In this document: positions 42,550-51,832 of the stretch, piece by piece | Position numbering within the stretch: position 1 is the first letter of the stretch | Layout of the letters: every line of letters starts with the position of its first letter | Origin: Phototrophicus methaneseepsis | Lineage (GTDB): Bacteria; Chloroflexota; Anaerolineae; Aggregatilineales; Phototrophicaceae | Direction: 5' to 3' | NCBI RefSeq assembly: GCF_015500095.1 | Contig: NZ_CP062983.1 | Coordinates: 4,092,001-4,156,000, forward strand | DNA: 64,000 nucleotides | Notes under the pieces: generated by a model | Seen by the model: only the letters and a program-made list of their open reading frames with translations | The model's database searches: none | Told to the model about the DNA's origin: nothing | Made by a program: the position numbers and the translations under genes

Positions 42550-42924
42550 TTAGCGTACGGGTTCATTCCAATAGGGGTCCACATCGTAGTAACGATAGAC
42601 TTCATTCTGGAAGTCCATGTTGCCTGTCTGTGGCCAATGGTCCTTATCAAACCCAGGCGCATTCTGCAAACGTTCCTTATTTGCATCCAAGATGAACCGC
42701 TCATTGTTTTGGTCAATCGTGAATGATTGGAACGGTACGGCAAACAGCTTGTTGCCGATGCCCAAAATGCCACCAAAGGACAGGACAGCGTATAAAATGC
42801 GGCCTGTCGTCAGGTCGATCATCAAATCTTCAATGTGACCGATGTCCTCGCCCTGCGTATTAACAACATTCGTTCCGTTTAAACTAGTCGCAGAAAGAGC
42901 ACGTACAATGTCATTCTTACCCAT
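42550..42924 (-). CDS. PRC-barrel domain protein
   Basis: 124 residues from ATG 42924, with GAGGAG 7 bp upstream. Residues about 8-85 are a PRC barrel (LNGTNVVNTQGEDIGHIEDLMIDLTTGRILYAVLSFGG) and the rest is a short Tyr/Asp-rich tail. Such stand-alone PRC-barrel proteins are often linked to stress or envelope functions; the exact role is unknown. Confidence 0.9.
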   Translation of the reverse strand: MGKNDIVRALSATSLNGTNVVNTQGEDIGHIEDLMIDLTTGRILYAVLSFGGILGIGNKLFAVPFQSFTIDQNNERFILDANKERLQNAPGFDKDHWPQTGNMDFQNEVYRYYDVDPYWNEPVR

Positions 42925-43111
42925 TTTGTTGCTCCTCAAACTCTAAATTTCCTAGATTGTGCGTCAGCATTACTTCAACTGACTATACCAACAGCATAAT
43001 CGCAAGAGCTAAGGCCCCTCTTGGTTCTATTTAAGAAGGTCGTATAACAATCTAAATTACAGATGAGACAGGTAAATCGCAGTAGCGACGATCTATCCCG
43101 CGAATCGGTAA

Positions 43112-43148
43112 CAAAAAAGCGCGACCCTGAGGCCGCGCCTTTTGTTTT
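43112..43148 (-). terminator. Terminator of the GH-A-like gene
   Basis: Stem with arms GCGCG and CGCGC extended by CC/GG, followed on the minus strand by six T; it lies 28 bp beyond the stop codon at 43176. Confidence 0.75.
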
Positions 43149-43175
43149 ACTATGTGTTGCTAAAGCAAGGATTGC

Positions 43176-44621
43176 TTAGCCACCCATCACAGTGCCAAGT
43201 GCCGTACAGGCCGGGCAGCTACCATCTGGGCGGATAATCGCGTAACCACCCATCGGATCCGGGTCCCAATCTGTGAAGTTGATGTTCCAAACGATCATCA
43301 GACGGATATCGCCACGCTGTGCCAGACGCGTTGCCGCACCAGCCAGGTAAGAAGCCTGTTCTGCTACAGTAACAGGGTCATTTGGTGACCAGTTATATGC
43401 AGACGGGATAGCGGTCCCCATGCCTTCACCAGAGAGATAACCCAATTCTGTATAGCAAACCTGCTTGCCAGGGAATGCTGAGGTTGCACGGTTGGTGTTC
43501 GCATCCAGGTAGTATGTGGGGAACTGACCGCGCGGGTCGCCACTGGTGGCTGTTGGCGGGAGCACACCTTCGTTGTAGTGCATACCGACACAGTCCATAT
43601 AGTTTGCAGCGCCAGCCTGGGCCATCTGCTGCAAGAAGGTGTCATCGTTACAACCTGCCGATGTACAACCAGCCGCGCCAAAGAAACCAGTCGGCGTGGG
43701 AGCTGCACTGATCACCAGCGTTGCCGGACGAACGCCCTTGATGGCGTTATAAGCCGCTGCAAGCAGCTTGGTATAGTTCGCACCATTGATCTGGCCTGCG
43801 GGCCATTCACGGTCGATATTCGGCTCATTCCAGATTTCGAGGCCATCCGCACCAGCTTCTGCCAGAGCACGAACAAAGGTCGCATATTCAGCTATATAGC
43901 CGTCTGGATCAGCGCCCAGTTCTTCCTTGCTACCCACAATACTCAGCAGGACTTTAAAGCCACGTGCCTGGGTGCTGTTAATCAGGTCATAGCCCTTCTG
44001 GACGCCTGCGGTCGTCGGGAGCTGATATTTCACCCACTTCATGCCAGCGGTTGACATCGCATTTTCAGCAGCGCCGGTCAAGCCAGTAACATGGCCGCCC
44101 AGTTCAAAGCTGCCACTCGCAGCAGCACCTGCCACTGGATCCGGCAGATCTGGGTTATCAACAGCCGTTGCGGCGGGTGCAGCGGCGGAGTCTTCCGACA
44201 TGATGTCGCAGATCGCAACATCATTCAGGTCGAAGCTGACACGCGCTTCATAATCGACACCACGCATACTGCGAAGGCGGAACGTCCAACCAAAGTAGAC
44301 TTCACGCCCCTGAGCAATACCGACGGTGGAGACACAGCTATCGATACCCGCTGCATTTGCAGGATGCGCTGCATTTGGGATCGACCAATCATCTTGCCAG
44401 AATTCCCAGCTCAGAACGGTTGTCAGGTCGACACCTTCGGCTTCCGTGATGGCATCGCGTGCTTCGCTGAATGCCAGCCAGACCGGGTCTGTTGGGGTTG
44501 CAGTTGGTTCTTCAAATTGTGCTTGTACGGTCGTCGGTGCGATTACGCTGATGCTCAACACACCAGCCATCACAACAAACAGAGCCGTCAGTAGTGCTTG
44601 ACGTAATATCGAACGTTGCAT
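43176..44621 (-). CDS. Secreted clan GH-A-like glycoside hydrolase
   Basis: 481 residues. A signal peptide ends VQAQ. An N-terminal domain of about 110 residues with two Cys precedes a TIM barrel from about 165. The acid/base region reads E-I-W-N-E266-P-N and the likely nucleophile is E392 in CYTELGY, the two-Glu arrangement of clan GH-A (GH5/GH39-like). The exact GH family is not assigned. Probably cleaves an extracellular polysaccharide or glycan. A second GH-A-like secreted protein lies at 54.4 kb with different sequence. Confidence 0.78.
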   Translation of the reverse strand: MQRSILRQALLTALFVVMAGVLSISVIAPTTVQAQFEEPTATPTDPVWLAFSEARDAITEAEGVDLTTVLSWEFWQDDWSIPNAAHPANAAGIDSCVSTVGIAQGREVYFGWTFRLRSMRGVDYEARVSFDLNDVAICDIMSEDSAAAPAATAVDNPDLPDPVAGAAASGSFELGGHVTGLTGAAENAMSTAGMKWVKYQLPTTAGVQKGYDLINSTQARGFKVLLSIVGSKEELGADPDGYIAEYATFVRALAEAGADGLEIWNEPNIDREWPAGQINGANYTKLLAAAYNAIKGVRPATLVISAAPTPTGFFGAAGCTSAGCNDDTFLQQMAQAGAANYMDCVGMHYNEGVLPPTATSGDPRGQFPTYYLDANTNRATSAFPGKQVCYTELGYLSGEGMGTAIPSAYNWSPNDPVTVAEQASYLAGAATRLAQRGDIRLMIVWNINFTDWDPDPMGGYAIIRPDGSCPACTALGTVMGG

Positions 44622-44669
44622 AGAGAATCCTTTACACTCCCGTAGTCGTGTACGCTTGCCTAGTCAGTG

Positions 44670-44686
44670 ACAATGTGGTCATTGTA
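44670..44686 (-). promoter_or_regulatory. Palindrome overlapping a possible -10 of the GH-A-like gene
   Basis: ACAATG-N4-CATTGT (44670-44685) overlaps TACAAT read on the minus strand (44681-44686). A repressor here would block transcription of the secreted glycosidase-like gene. No strong -35 is visible. Confidence 0.35.
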
Positions 44687-44794
44687 GCAGCGCAACAGCC
44701 TAACGGGAAACCGCTGGTTTTACCAGTGTGAGACGGCGCAGTAGGACAATCGTCAGATTGTGTCAGATACGTCGCCACTCTCACGCATCGCCGA

Positions 44795-46162
44795 TTATCG
44801 CCAATTTGCACTTGTCTGGGCAAGAATATCACGGATAAAGTGAAGCCGTGGCAAAATCGCTGTTTGCCCCTGCTGGATGAGCATTTGCTCCACCCCATTT
44901 ACCAAATCCATGAGCTCAGCCCCATAATTCTGGGATTCCAACTGTAAGCGGGCTGTCAACTCCGCATCATCTTCAATGCTCAAAAGCTCATTAATCAGGC
45001 GTAATTCCGGTGACATCTGGGATTGCAAAAGTTCAACAGCTTTCTGGTAGACCTGCTGCAACTGAGCCACCACAGCCGTATTGCCTCGCTTTTCCGCCTC
45101 TTGCAGGTTTGCCGCCAATATCGACATAAACTGCTCATCGAGGATCTGGACATTTGCCTCCAGCATTGCGGCGGGATCCGGGCTTTCAAGGATTTGCTGT
45201 AAAATCTGGGCCGTTTGTTGCATGGATTGGCGCGCCTGCGCATCAATGACTTGTGTTAGCTGTACCAGACGATCGCGGACAGCTTCCAGCGCTGGCCGTT
45301 CTTCTTCCGTCGCGGCTTCTATCTTGAGGCTGAATTCCTGCAAAAGCTGGTAATCGAAGGCGGGACGGACCAGCCCAACCAGCGCCTGCAGCCGCTCGTC
45401 TTCCACACCATATTGCAAAGCCAGGTCGATGAAGTCAGTACGTTCTGCACCTTCGCCTAATGCCTCGATATCATTGGCAACAGCCTGTACCATGGCTTGC
45501 TGCTGCTCCTGTCGGGCGGCGATTTCTTTACCAAAGGTACTGTATTGAATGAGCGCTTCCTGCACCTGCAGCATCGCTTCTGCGATATCCTGCGGGCCCT
45601 GGCTCATGATACGCTGCGCCATCAAGCTCAATGTCTGGAAGAACTGCATATCAATTTCATCGTCATGCTCACGGATGAGGCCTGCCAGCGTTTCTAAGCT
45701 ATCCGCCTCAACCATTTCCTGGATCAGTTCAACGCGCGCGCGCTGCTGAGCCATCATCTCAGGGGTGATGCCATCGGCCTCCAAAATTTGTTCGATAAGG
45801 CCATTCATGGTCAGCGCTCGTTTAGGGCTGAACATATATGCTTTGAACTGGTCTTTCGGCAGTTCGTTTGTAAGCGAGTTCATCAAATCGCCGATGATAC
45901 GCTCGTCGCTCTTGCCCTGTGTGGCTGCAACACCCATCGGCACATAAGCGATGAGCAGTTCTTTAGCCGCATCATGATATAACAAGGGCGAATCAACCAC
46001 ATTCACAGCACCACAATTAGGGCACGGAAATTTGTTGATTTGTTCGCTAACCAGAGCAGACTTCGCCTGGGGATTTTCCTGGGCATCGATGACGCTAAAA
46101 ACTGCAACATTATTGGGGCTGCCGCAATTTGCACAGCGTATCGTTTGTTTCGTTCGGATCAT
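44795..46162 (-). CDS. CpXC-domain protein with long helical region
   Basis: 455 residues. The N-terminal CpXC domain (about 1-75) has two Cys pairs, CANCG and CPNCG, which would bind zinc. The remaining ~370 residues are Gln/Glu/Ala/Leu-rich and almost wholly helical, perhaps coiled coil. No signal peptide. AAGGAG precedes the ATG. It follows the histidine kinase gene by 63 bp on the same strand and may be co-transcribed. Confidence 0.85.
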   Translation of the reverse strand: MIRTKQTIRCANCGSPNNVAVFSVIDAQENPQAKSALVSEQINKFPCPNCGAVNVVDSPLLYHDAAKELLIAYVPMGVAATQGKSDERIIGDLMNSLTNELPKDQFKAYMFSPKRALTMNGLIEQILEADGITPEMMAQQRARVELIQEMVEADSLETLAGLIREHDDEIDMQFFQTLSLMAQRIMSQGPQDIAEAMLQVQEALIQYSTFGKEIAARQEQQQAMVQAVANDIEALGEGAERTDFIDLALQYGVEDERLQALVGLVRPAFDYQLLQEFSLKIEAATEEERPALEAVRDRLVQLTQVIDAQARQSMQQTAQILQQILESPDPAAMLEANVQILDEQFMSILAANLQEAEKRGNTAVVAQLQQVYQKAVELLQSQMSPELRLINELLSIEDDAELTARLQLESQNYGAELMDLVNGVEQMLIQQGQTAILPRLHFIRDILAQTSANWR

Positions 46163-46225
46163 TGGGTCTCCTTAAATGAGATTAGATTGTTGTGAAGTTG
46201 GGATTGATGCCGACCTGACGGCGGC

Positions 46226-47836
46226 TCAATCTCGCGGAATGGTGAAGTAAAAGGTCGAGCCATAATCTGGCTGGCTTTTAACGTTAATCGTACCGCCATG
46301 CGCATCAACAATCGACTTCACCAGATACAGGCCTAAACCTGTCCCCTTGGTCGTCGTCGTCAATTTGTTATCCACGCGGTAAAAGCGGCTGAAGATATTC
46401 GGCAGTTCGGATTCAGGAATGCCGATGCCCTCATCCCTGACGAAGAAGGTCACGCTATCTTCATTGAATCGCCCCCCGACGGTGATCGTGCCACCCCTGG
46501 GGGAATACTTCATGGCGTTGGTCAACAGGTTATCAATGACCTGACGCAGCAGCGTTGCATCTCCTGGTATTGCCGGGAAATCTGACGGAAAGCTCACGAC
46601 GAACGTATGCTTATCCGTTTGCATCCGCTGCCGCTCGACCGCGCTGGCTGCCAGGATATCCAGACGGACATCATCTGCCAATCGCAGCCGTACACCATGC
46701 TCAGCCTGTATCTTACTCGCTGTCAATAAATCATCAATGAGCACAGTCAGGCGATCTGCTTCTTCTTCAATGACGCCCAGGCTGTTACGGACGATATCTT
46801 CGTTCCACTTCGCATCCGGGCGGGTCAGCGTACTGGCATACCCCTTGATGAGAGCAACAGGCGTCCGCAATTCATGAGATACCGTTGAAATAAAGACGTT
46901 CTGCATCTCCTGGGCACGCCGGAAGTTGGTAATATCGCGCAAATTGCCGATGATATTATGCAGCTTGCCATCCTGCCCGAAAAGCGGCGCATACGTAATG
47001 CCAACACTCAGCGTCAGGCCATCTTTGCGCGCTAATTCGCCCTCTACGTAAAACGTATCGGAGTAAGCCTGCGACTGATTTTCTTCTTTCTGAGTTTTAC
47101 GAGGATCTTTTATGTTCGGCCAGCCATCCGCGACGGCATCATGCAAATCCCGGCCATCTATCTGATGCCAGATGATGACCTGCTCTTGCGGCTGCCCCAC
47201 GGCATCATCCGCCGTCCAGCCCGTCATTTGCTCAAAAGCTCTGTTCACCTGCAAAATATCCAGGTTCGCATCCAGGATGATGACGCCATCTGCGTTGTGT
47301 TCAAGAATCGCGGATAAGCGCTGCTGTTCCTGCTTGATCTGCTCAAACATCTGCGCATTGTTAACAGCAATAGCCGCTTGATCCGCAAAACTCTGCATAA
47401 TCTGTAAGTCATTGGACGTCACAGATGCTTCGTAAGAGCGAAAAACAATCAGCAAACCAAGGGGGTTCTCTGCAAAGACAAGGGGCATCGCGACAGCTTG
47501 AACCAATTCTTCGCTCAGGCTGGCGGCCATCTCTTTAAGCTGCTGATCGAGTAAACGGCGATCCGTACCCATGCTAACCGTGCTGATAAACGCATTGAGG
47601 CGCTCATTCAGGGCATCGACCTGCTCTCGCTTGATGCCCGTATAAGCACGCACACGGAAAGTCGCTGTCTCAGGGTCATTGAGGGCAATAACGCCAACAC
47701 GCCCAGCAAGCATAATCACGGAAGCTTCAAGAACACGTCTCAGAACTTCCGTCAGATCGAGCTGAGCGGTAATTGCGCGAGAAATTTCCAGGAGGAAATC
47801 GCGCTGGCGGACCGGGAATTCGGGTAAGGTTAACAT
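46226..47836 (-). CDS. GAF-PAS sensor histidine kinase
   Basis: 536 residues, no transmembrane segment. A GAF domain (about 12-155) is followed by PAS (about 175-300, ILEHNADGVIILDANLDILQVN). HisKA has phosphoacceptor H321 in STVSHELRTP; HATPase_c shows DNLLTNAMKYSPRGG, RDEGIGIPE and GTGLGLYLV. It lacks an adjacent response regulator. The start codon is immediately preceded by a perfect hairpin and no ribosome site is seen, so translation may be regulated. Confidence 0.92.
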   Translation of the reverse strand: MLTLPEFPVRQRDFLLEISRAITAQLDLTEVLRRVLEASVIMLAGRVGVIALNDPETATFRVRAYTGIKREQVDALNERLNAFISTVSMGTDRRLLDQQLKEMAASLSEELVQAVAMPLVFAENPLGLLIVFRSYEASVTSNDLQIMQSFADQAAIAVNNAQMFEQIKQEQQRLSAILEHNADGVIILDANLDILQVNRAFEQMTGWTADDAVGQPQEQVIIWHQIDGRDLHDAVADGWPNIKDPRKTQKEENQSQAYSDTFYVEGELARKDGLTLSVGITYAPLFGQDGKLHNIIGNLRDITNFRRAQEMQNVFISTVSHELRTPVALIKGYASTLTRPDAKWNEDIVRNSLGVIEEEADRLTVLIDDLLTASKIQAEHGVRLRLADDVRLDILAASAVERQRMQTDKHTFVVSFPSDFPAIPGDATLLRQVIDNLLTNAMKYSPRGGTITVGGRFNEDSVTFFVRDEGIGIPESELPNIFSRFYRVDNKLTTTTKGTGLGLYLVKSIVDAHGGTINVKSQPDYGSTFYFTIPRD

Positions 47837-47858
47837 GGGCCTATTTTAGCATAGGCCC
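47837..47858 (-). promoter_or_regulatory. Hairpin abutting the start codon of the GAF-PAS kinase
   Basis: GGGCCTAT / ATAGGCCC, 8-bp perfect arms with a 6-base loop, ending at the base before the ATG. In mRNA it would fold over the ribosome-binding region; in DNA it could be an operator. Confidence 0.55.
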
Positions 47859-47978
47859 GTACAAGCGGCTGAAAGCAGCATAAAATTCTGTCAGACTTCT
47901 TATAGTATCGGCGCTGATTGCGCCATATGGTCCACACGATGCGCAGTATAGGACAGGCTATGTTGACTATGCGAATAC

Positions 47979-48968
47979 CTAGTCGTATAAATCCAGCGTG
48001 GCTGCAACCTGTGTCACATCAGCCTGACCGCCCTGGGTCAACACAAGCGCGGCAGCACCAATAATGCTCACAGCCCCAGCCAACCCCGCAGGTACAATCT
48101 TCAAATCGCGCCAGTATGAATCATCCAATGCGTGCTTTTGTACAGTCGCATTGATCTTCTCATACCAGCCATCACCAAATTTGCTGACACCGCCACCAAT
48201 CACAATCACTTCTGGGTTAAACAGGTGCAGCAAAGACACGATCCCCAAGCCAACGAAAAACGCCGAATGATCCACGATCTGTTGGGCCAGTTCATCGCCA
48301 TCTGCAGCCGCTCGCCCAATGATACTGGCATCGAGAAGGCCCAAATCGCCACCGACCATATCCGTCATGATCGATGTAGCGCCATCCTCCAGGGCCGCAC
48401 GGGCGCGCCGTGCCAGGGCCGGGCCAGCAGCTTGCAACTCCAACGTGGAAACCTGCCCACCATCTGCAACCATAATCATATGGCCTGCTTCGCCGCCCAG
48501 GCCCACCTTGCCCAACAGCAGGCGACCGTCATAGATGACGCCACTGCCGACGCCGGTACTCACTGTGATGAAGATCACATGACGATACCCCTGAGCCGCA
48601 CCACGTGTGACTTCCGCCAATGCCGCGACATTCGCATCATTGCCGACATAAATCGGCGCATCAAATTCGTCTCTTAAAATTTGCGCAAGGGGCACTTCAT
48701 GCCAGCCCGGCAGGTTCGGCGGAGCAACGACAACGCCTGTTAAAGGGTTCAATGGCCCTGGCGCGCTAACCCCAATCCCCAACAGGTCTGATTTATCTTC
48801 TGGCATGACTTTATGAATCAACGCTTTAATACGTTCAATTGTTGGTTGCAAGCCCTCATGGGCCAATGTAAGTGTGTCTTCTCGTTGAAGGATGTTCAGT
48901 GCTTTATCGAGACGTGCCGCACGGATACGTGTCCCCCCTAAATCCACACCAATAAGTACCTCCGGCAT
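47979..48968 (-). CDS. ROK-family sugar kinase without the zinc-binding Cys motif
   Basis: 329 residues. The N-terminal phosphate loop DLGGTRIRAA (9-18), catalytic D111 in GNDANVAALAE, and GGEAGH (158-163) are as in ROK kinases. The usual CxCGxxGCxE zinc motif that follows is absent; the segment is instead MVADGGQVSTLELQAAG. Likely phosphorylates glucose or another hexose in the cytoplasm, possibly with altered stability. AGGAAGGG precedes the ATG. Confidence 0.88.
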   Translation of the reverse strand: MPEVLIGVDLGGTRIRAARLDKALNILQREDTLTLAHEGLQPTIERIKALIHKVMPEDKSDLLGIGVSAPGPLNPLTGVVVAPPNLPGWHEVPLAQILRDEFDAPIYVGNDANVAALAEVTRGAAQGYRHVIFITVSTGVGSGVIYDGRLLLGKVGLGGEAGHMIMVADGGQVSTLELQAAGPALARRARAALEDGATSIMTDMVGGDLGLLDASIIGRAAADGDELAQQIVDHSAFFVGLGIVSLLHLFNPEVIVIGGGVSKFGDGWYEKINATVQKHALDDSYWRDLKIVPAGLAGAVSIIGAAALVLTQGGQADVTQVAATLDLYD

Positions 48969-49051
48969 GTCTTACCCTTCCTGATGTTCGTTGAGTAGAT
49001 ACTAAGTTTGGTCAAACAGCTTGATATCTTACCACGAACTCGCGTCAACTT

Positions 49052-49103
49052 CTGGTGATTTCCTGGTGATTCCGTTGAAGCAAGTTTTAAGCCCTGATAG
49101 AAT
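49052..49103 (+). promoter_or_regulatory. mutS promoter with tandem 11-bp repeat
   Basis: -35 TTGAAG (49075-49080), 17-bp spacer, -10 TAGAAT (49098-49103). Two direct copies of CTGGTGATTYC (49052-49062, 49063-49073) end one base before the -35, one helical turn apart, as expected for an activator site. Confidence 0.55.
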
Positions 49104-49167
49104 AACGGACATCGTTTGTAGAACGCAATCCCCTCAACGAAAAACATCACATAGGTTGTAAATTTAC

Positions 49168-51792
49168 ATGGCAAAAGTAACCCCTGCCCGGCGCCAATAC
49201 CTTGAAATTAAAGCACAGTTCCCGGACTGCTTGCTCTTCTTCCGCATGGGCGATTTTTACGAGATGTTTGACGAAGATGCCATTATTGCCTCGCGCGAAC
49301 TGGACATTGCGCTGACGTCACGCAAACACAGCACAAAGAGCGAACCAGTCCCGATGGCAGGCGTGCCGCATCACGCCGTAGAGAATTACGTCGCCCGCCT
49401 GATCGAGCGCGGTTATCACGTTGCAGTCTGTGATCAACTCAGTGAGCCTGATGGCCGCGGCATCGTTGACCGCGATGTGACGCGCGTCATCACGCCAGGG
49501 ACCGTCATTGAGCCGGAACTGCTCATGGAAAATCAGGCCAATTATCTGCTGTGCATCATCCCGGATGGCGACCCTGAAACAGGCCGTTGGCAGCGTGCGG
49601 GGCTCGCTTACGCCGATATATCCACCGGGGAATTCGCCGCGACACAGCTACAGGGCGAAAATGTCGGCGTACTCGTCCTGGAAGAACTCGCCCGTCTGAC
49701 TCCCAAAGAGGTGATCATGCCGCAGAGCTGGGCTAATCGCGGCGTATCCCTGCCAGAAGGCATTCATCTGACGCCTATTGACGATTGGATCAGCGAATAT
49801 CGCACTGCGGATGAAGGTCTGCGCCATCACTTCCATGTGAGCACGCTGGATGGCTACGGCCTGGGCGAACAACCCTATGCCATTTGTGCCGCAGGGGCTG
49901 TGTTGCATTATTTACGCGCCACGCAGATGAATTCTCTGGCACAACTGACCACAATTCGCAGCTATTCCACGGCTAGCTTTATGGTGCTGGACCAGTTCAC
50001 ACGGCGTAACCTGGAAATTACACAAACGATCCGCAGTGGCAAGACGCGGGGCAGCGTCCTGGGGGTGCTGGATCGCACCATTACGTCCATGGGAGCCCGT
50101 TTGCTGCGCATGTGGATGACGCAACCTCTGCTAGAGATACGCCGCTTAAATGCGCGTCTGGACGCCGTAGAAGCGCTCACACAGGATGAAGTGCTGCGTC
50201 AGGAACTCACGCAAACGCTCGCTAATGTCTCCGACATTGAGCGGCTCATCAACCGCCTCATGATCGGCAAAGCAGGCCCGCGCGACCTCATCAGCCTGCG
50301 CGATAGCCTCGCCACAATCCCGCGGATTATTGATAATTTGCAGGGCATTAGTGCGCTCGAAGCGCTCCTTGAGCGCCTGGACCCTTGCGAAGAAATCTAT
50401 CAGCTCATCAGCGATGCCCTGACAGACGAGCCGCCAGCGACAATCAATAACATTGGCATCATCCGCCCAGGCTACTCCGAAGAATTGGACCATATTCTGA
50501 GCAGTACGCGCGATGCCCGTGATTGGATCGGCAATCTGGAGCCACATGAACGCCGCCGTACGGGCATCCCAACGATCAAAGTGGGCTATAACAAAGTCCA
50601 TGGCTACTATATTGAAGTCACGAAGGCACACGTGGATAAAGTCCCGGAAGACTATATTCGGCGGCAAACACTCGTCAATGCAGAGCGCTACATCACGCCA
50701 GAGCTTAAAGAATATGAAACGCTGGTGCTGAACGCTGAGGAAGAAATTTTGCAGACAGAGCGCCGCCTCTTCGATGAGGTCTGCAAACAAATCGCGGCAG
50801 AAGGCGGACGCCTGCTCAAGACAGCGCGTGCCATTGCCCATCTAGATGTCTTCCTGGCATTGGCAACAGTCGCGGTTAATGAGGGCTACATCCGCCCCAC
50901 CCTCACAGAAGATGACACATTGACGATTAGCGGTGGGCGTCACCCTGTCGTGGAAAAATTGTTGGAAAGCGGCACGCGTTATGTCGCCAATGATACGCAC
51001 TTCGACGATGCGTCACGCATCCATATCATCACCGGGCCAAATATGTCCGGCAAGAGCACGTACATCCGGCAAGTCGCGATCATTACCCTCATGGCCCAGA
51101 TTGGCAGCTTCGTCCCAGCGGATGAAGCCACCATCGGTTTGGTGGATCGCATCTTCGCTCGCATCGGTGCTCAGGACGAAATCCACGCGGGGCAAAGTAC
51201 CTTCATGGTGGAGATGGTCGAAACAGCCCGTTTGCTCTCCGGCAGCAGCAATCGCAGCTTGGTTATCCTGGACGAAATTGGGCGCGGCACCTCTACCTAT
51301 GATGGGCTGGCGATTGCCCGCGCTGTGATCGAATACATTCATAACAATCCACGGCTGAACAACCGGACGCTCTTCGCTACGCATTATCACGAACTCACCG
51401 AACTACCGAACATCCTGCCACGCTGCCGTAATTACAGCGTCTCCGTAGCAGAACAGGGCGAGAATATCGTCTTCTTGCACAAAGTGGTCCCCGGTGGCGC
51501 AGACCAAAGCTATGGTGTTCATGTTGCCCAACTCGCCGGGATGCCGCGCCCTGTGGTGGAGCGCGCCCGCGAGCTGCTCGCACAGTTGGAATCTGACGGG
51601 AGCGATTTCTCCTTACCGGCTAGCAATGGCGATAAACACCCCAAAAAGGACGCTCCGCAGCAGCTCAGCATGTTCGATGCCAGGCCCAACCCGGCCATAG
51701 AAGCCCTGCGCCAACTCGAAGTTGATCATCTCAGCCCATTGGAGGCTTTAACCAAACTTTACGAACTCAAACGCCTTGTGGACGTAGAATAA
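49168..51792 (+). CDS. mutS: DNA mismatch repair protein MutS
   Basis: 874 residues, full length. Mismatch-contacting F30-Y-E32 in MGDFYEMF; connector and lever domains; ATPase with Walker A GPNMSGKST (623-631), VILDEIGRGTSTYDG (Walker B and signature) and ATHYHEL. The C-terminal region after about 800 has QLSMFD and a dimerisation helix. Recognises mispairs and recruits MutL; no mutL is in the window. Confidence 0.97.
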   Translation: MAKVTPARRQYLEIKAQFPDCLLFFRMGDFYEMFDEDAIIASRELDIALTSRKHSTKSEPVPMAGVPHHAVENYVARLIERGYHVAVCDQLSEPDGRGIVDRDVTRVITPGTVIEPELLMENQANYLLCIIPDGDPETGRWQRAGLAYADISTGEFAATQLQGENVGVLVLEELARLTPKEVIMPQSWANRGVSLPEGIHLTPIDDWISEYRTADEGLRHHFHVSTLDGYGLGEQPYAICAAGAVLHYLRATQMNSLAQLTTIRSYSTASFMVLDQFTRRNLEITQTIRSGKTRGSVLGVLDRTITSMGARLLRMWMTQPLLEIRRLNARLDAVEALTQDEVLRQELTQTLANVSDIERLINRLMIGKAGPRDLISLRDSLATIPRIIDNLQGISALEALLERLDPCEEIYQLISDALTDEPPATINNIGIIRPGYSEELDHILSSTRDARDWIGNLEPHERRRTGIPTIKVGYNKVHGYYIEVTKAHVDKVPEDYIRRQTLVNAERYITPELKEYETLVLNAEEEILQTERRLFDEVCKQIAAEGGRLLKTARAIAHLDVFLALATVAVNEGYIRPTLTEDDTLTISGGRHPVVEKLLESGTRYVANDTHFDDASRIHIITGPNMSGKSTYIRQVAIITLMAQIGSFVPADEATIGLVDRIFARIGAQDEIHAGQSTFMVEMVETARLLSGSSNRSLVILDEIGRGTSTYDGLAIARAVIEYIHNNPRLNNRTLFATHYHELTELPNILPRCRNYSVSVAEQGENIVFLHKVVPGGADQSYGVHVAQLAGMPRPVVERARELLAQLESDGSDFSLPASNGDKHPKKDAPQQLSMFDARPNPAIEALRQLEVDHLSPLEALTKLYELKRLVDVE

Positions 51793-51832
51793 AGCTTAAC
51801 AATCGCTACATAAGTACAGAAAGGACTGTAGC

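Noticed and set aside
44714-44726. CTGGT-TTT-ACCAG as terminator of the CpXC gene
   Set aside because: Loop of three and no T-run; more likely chance or a weak protein site.
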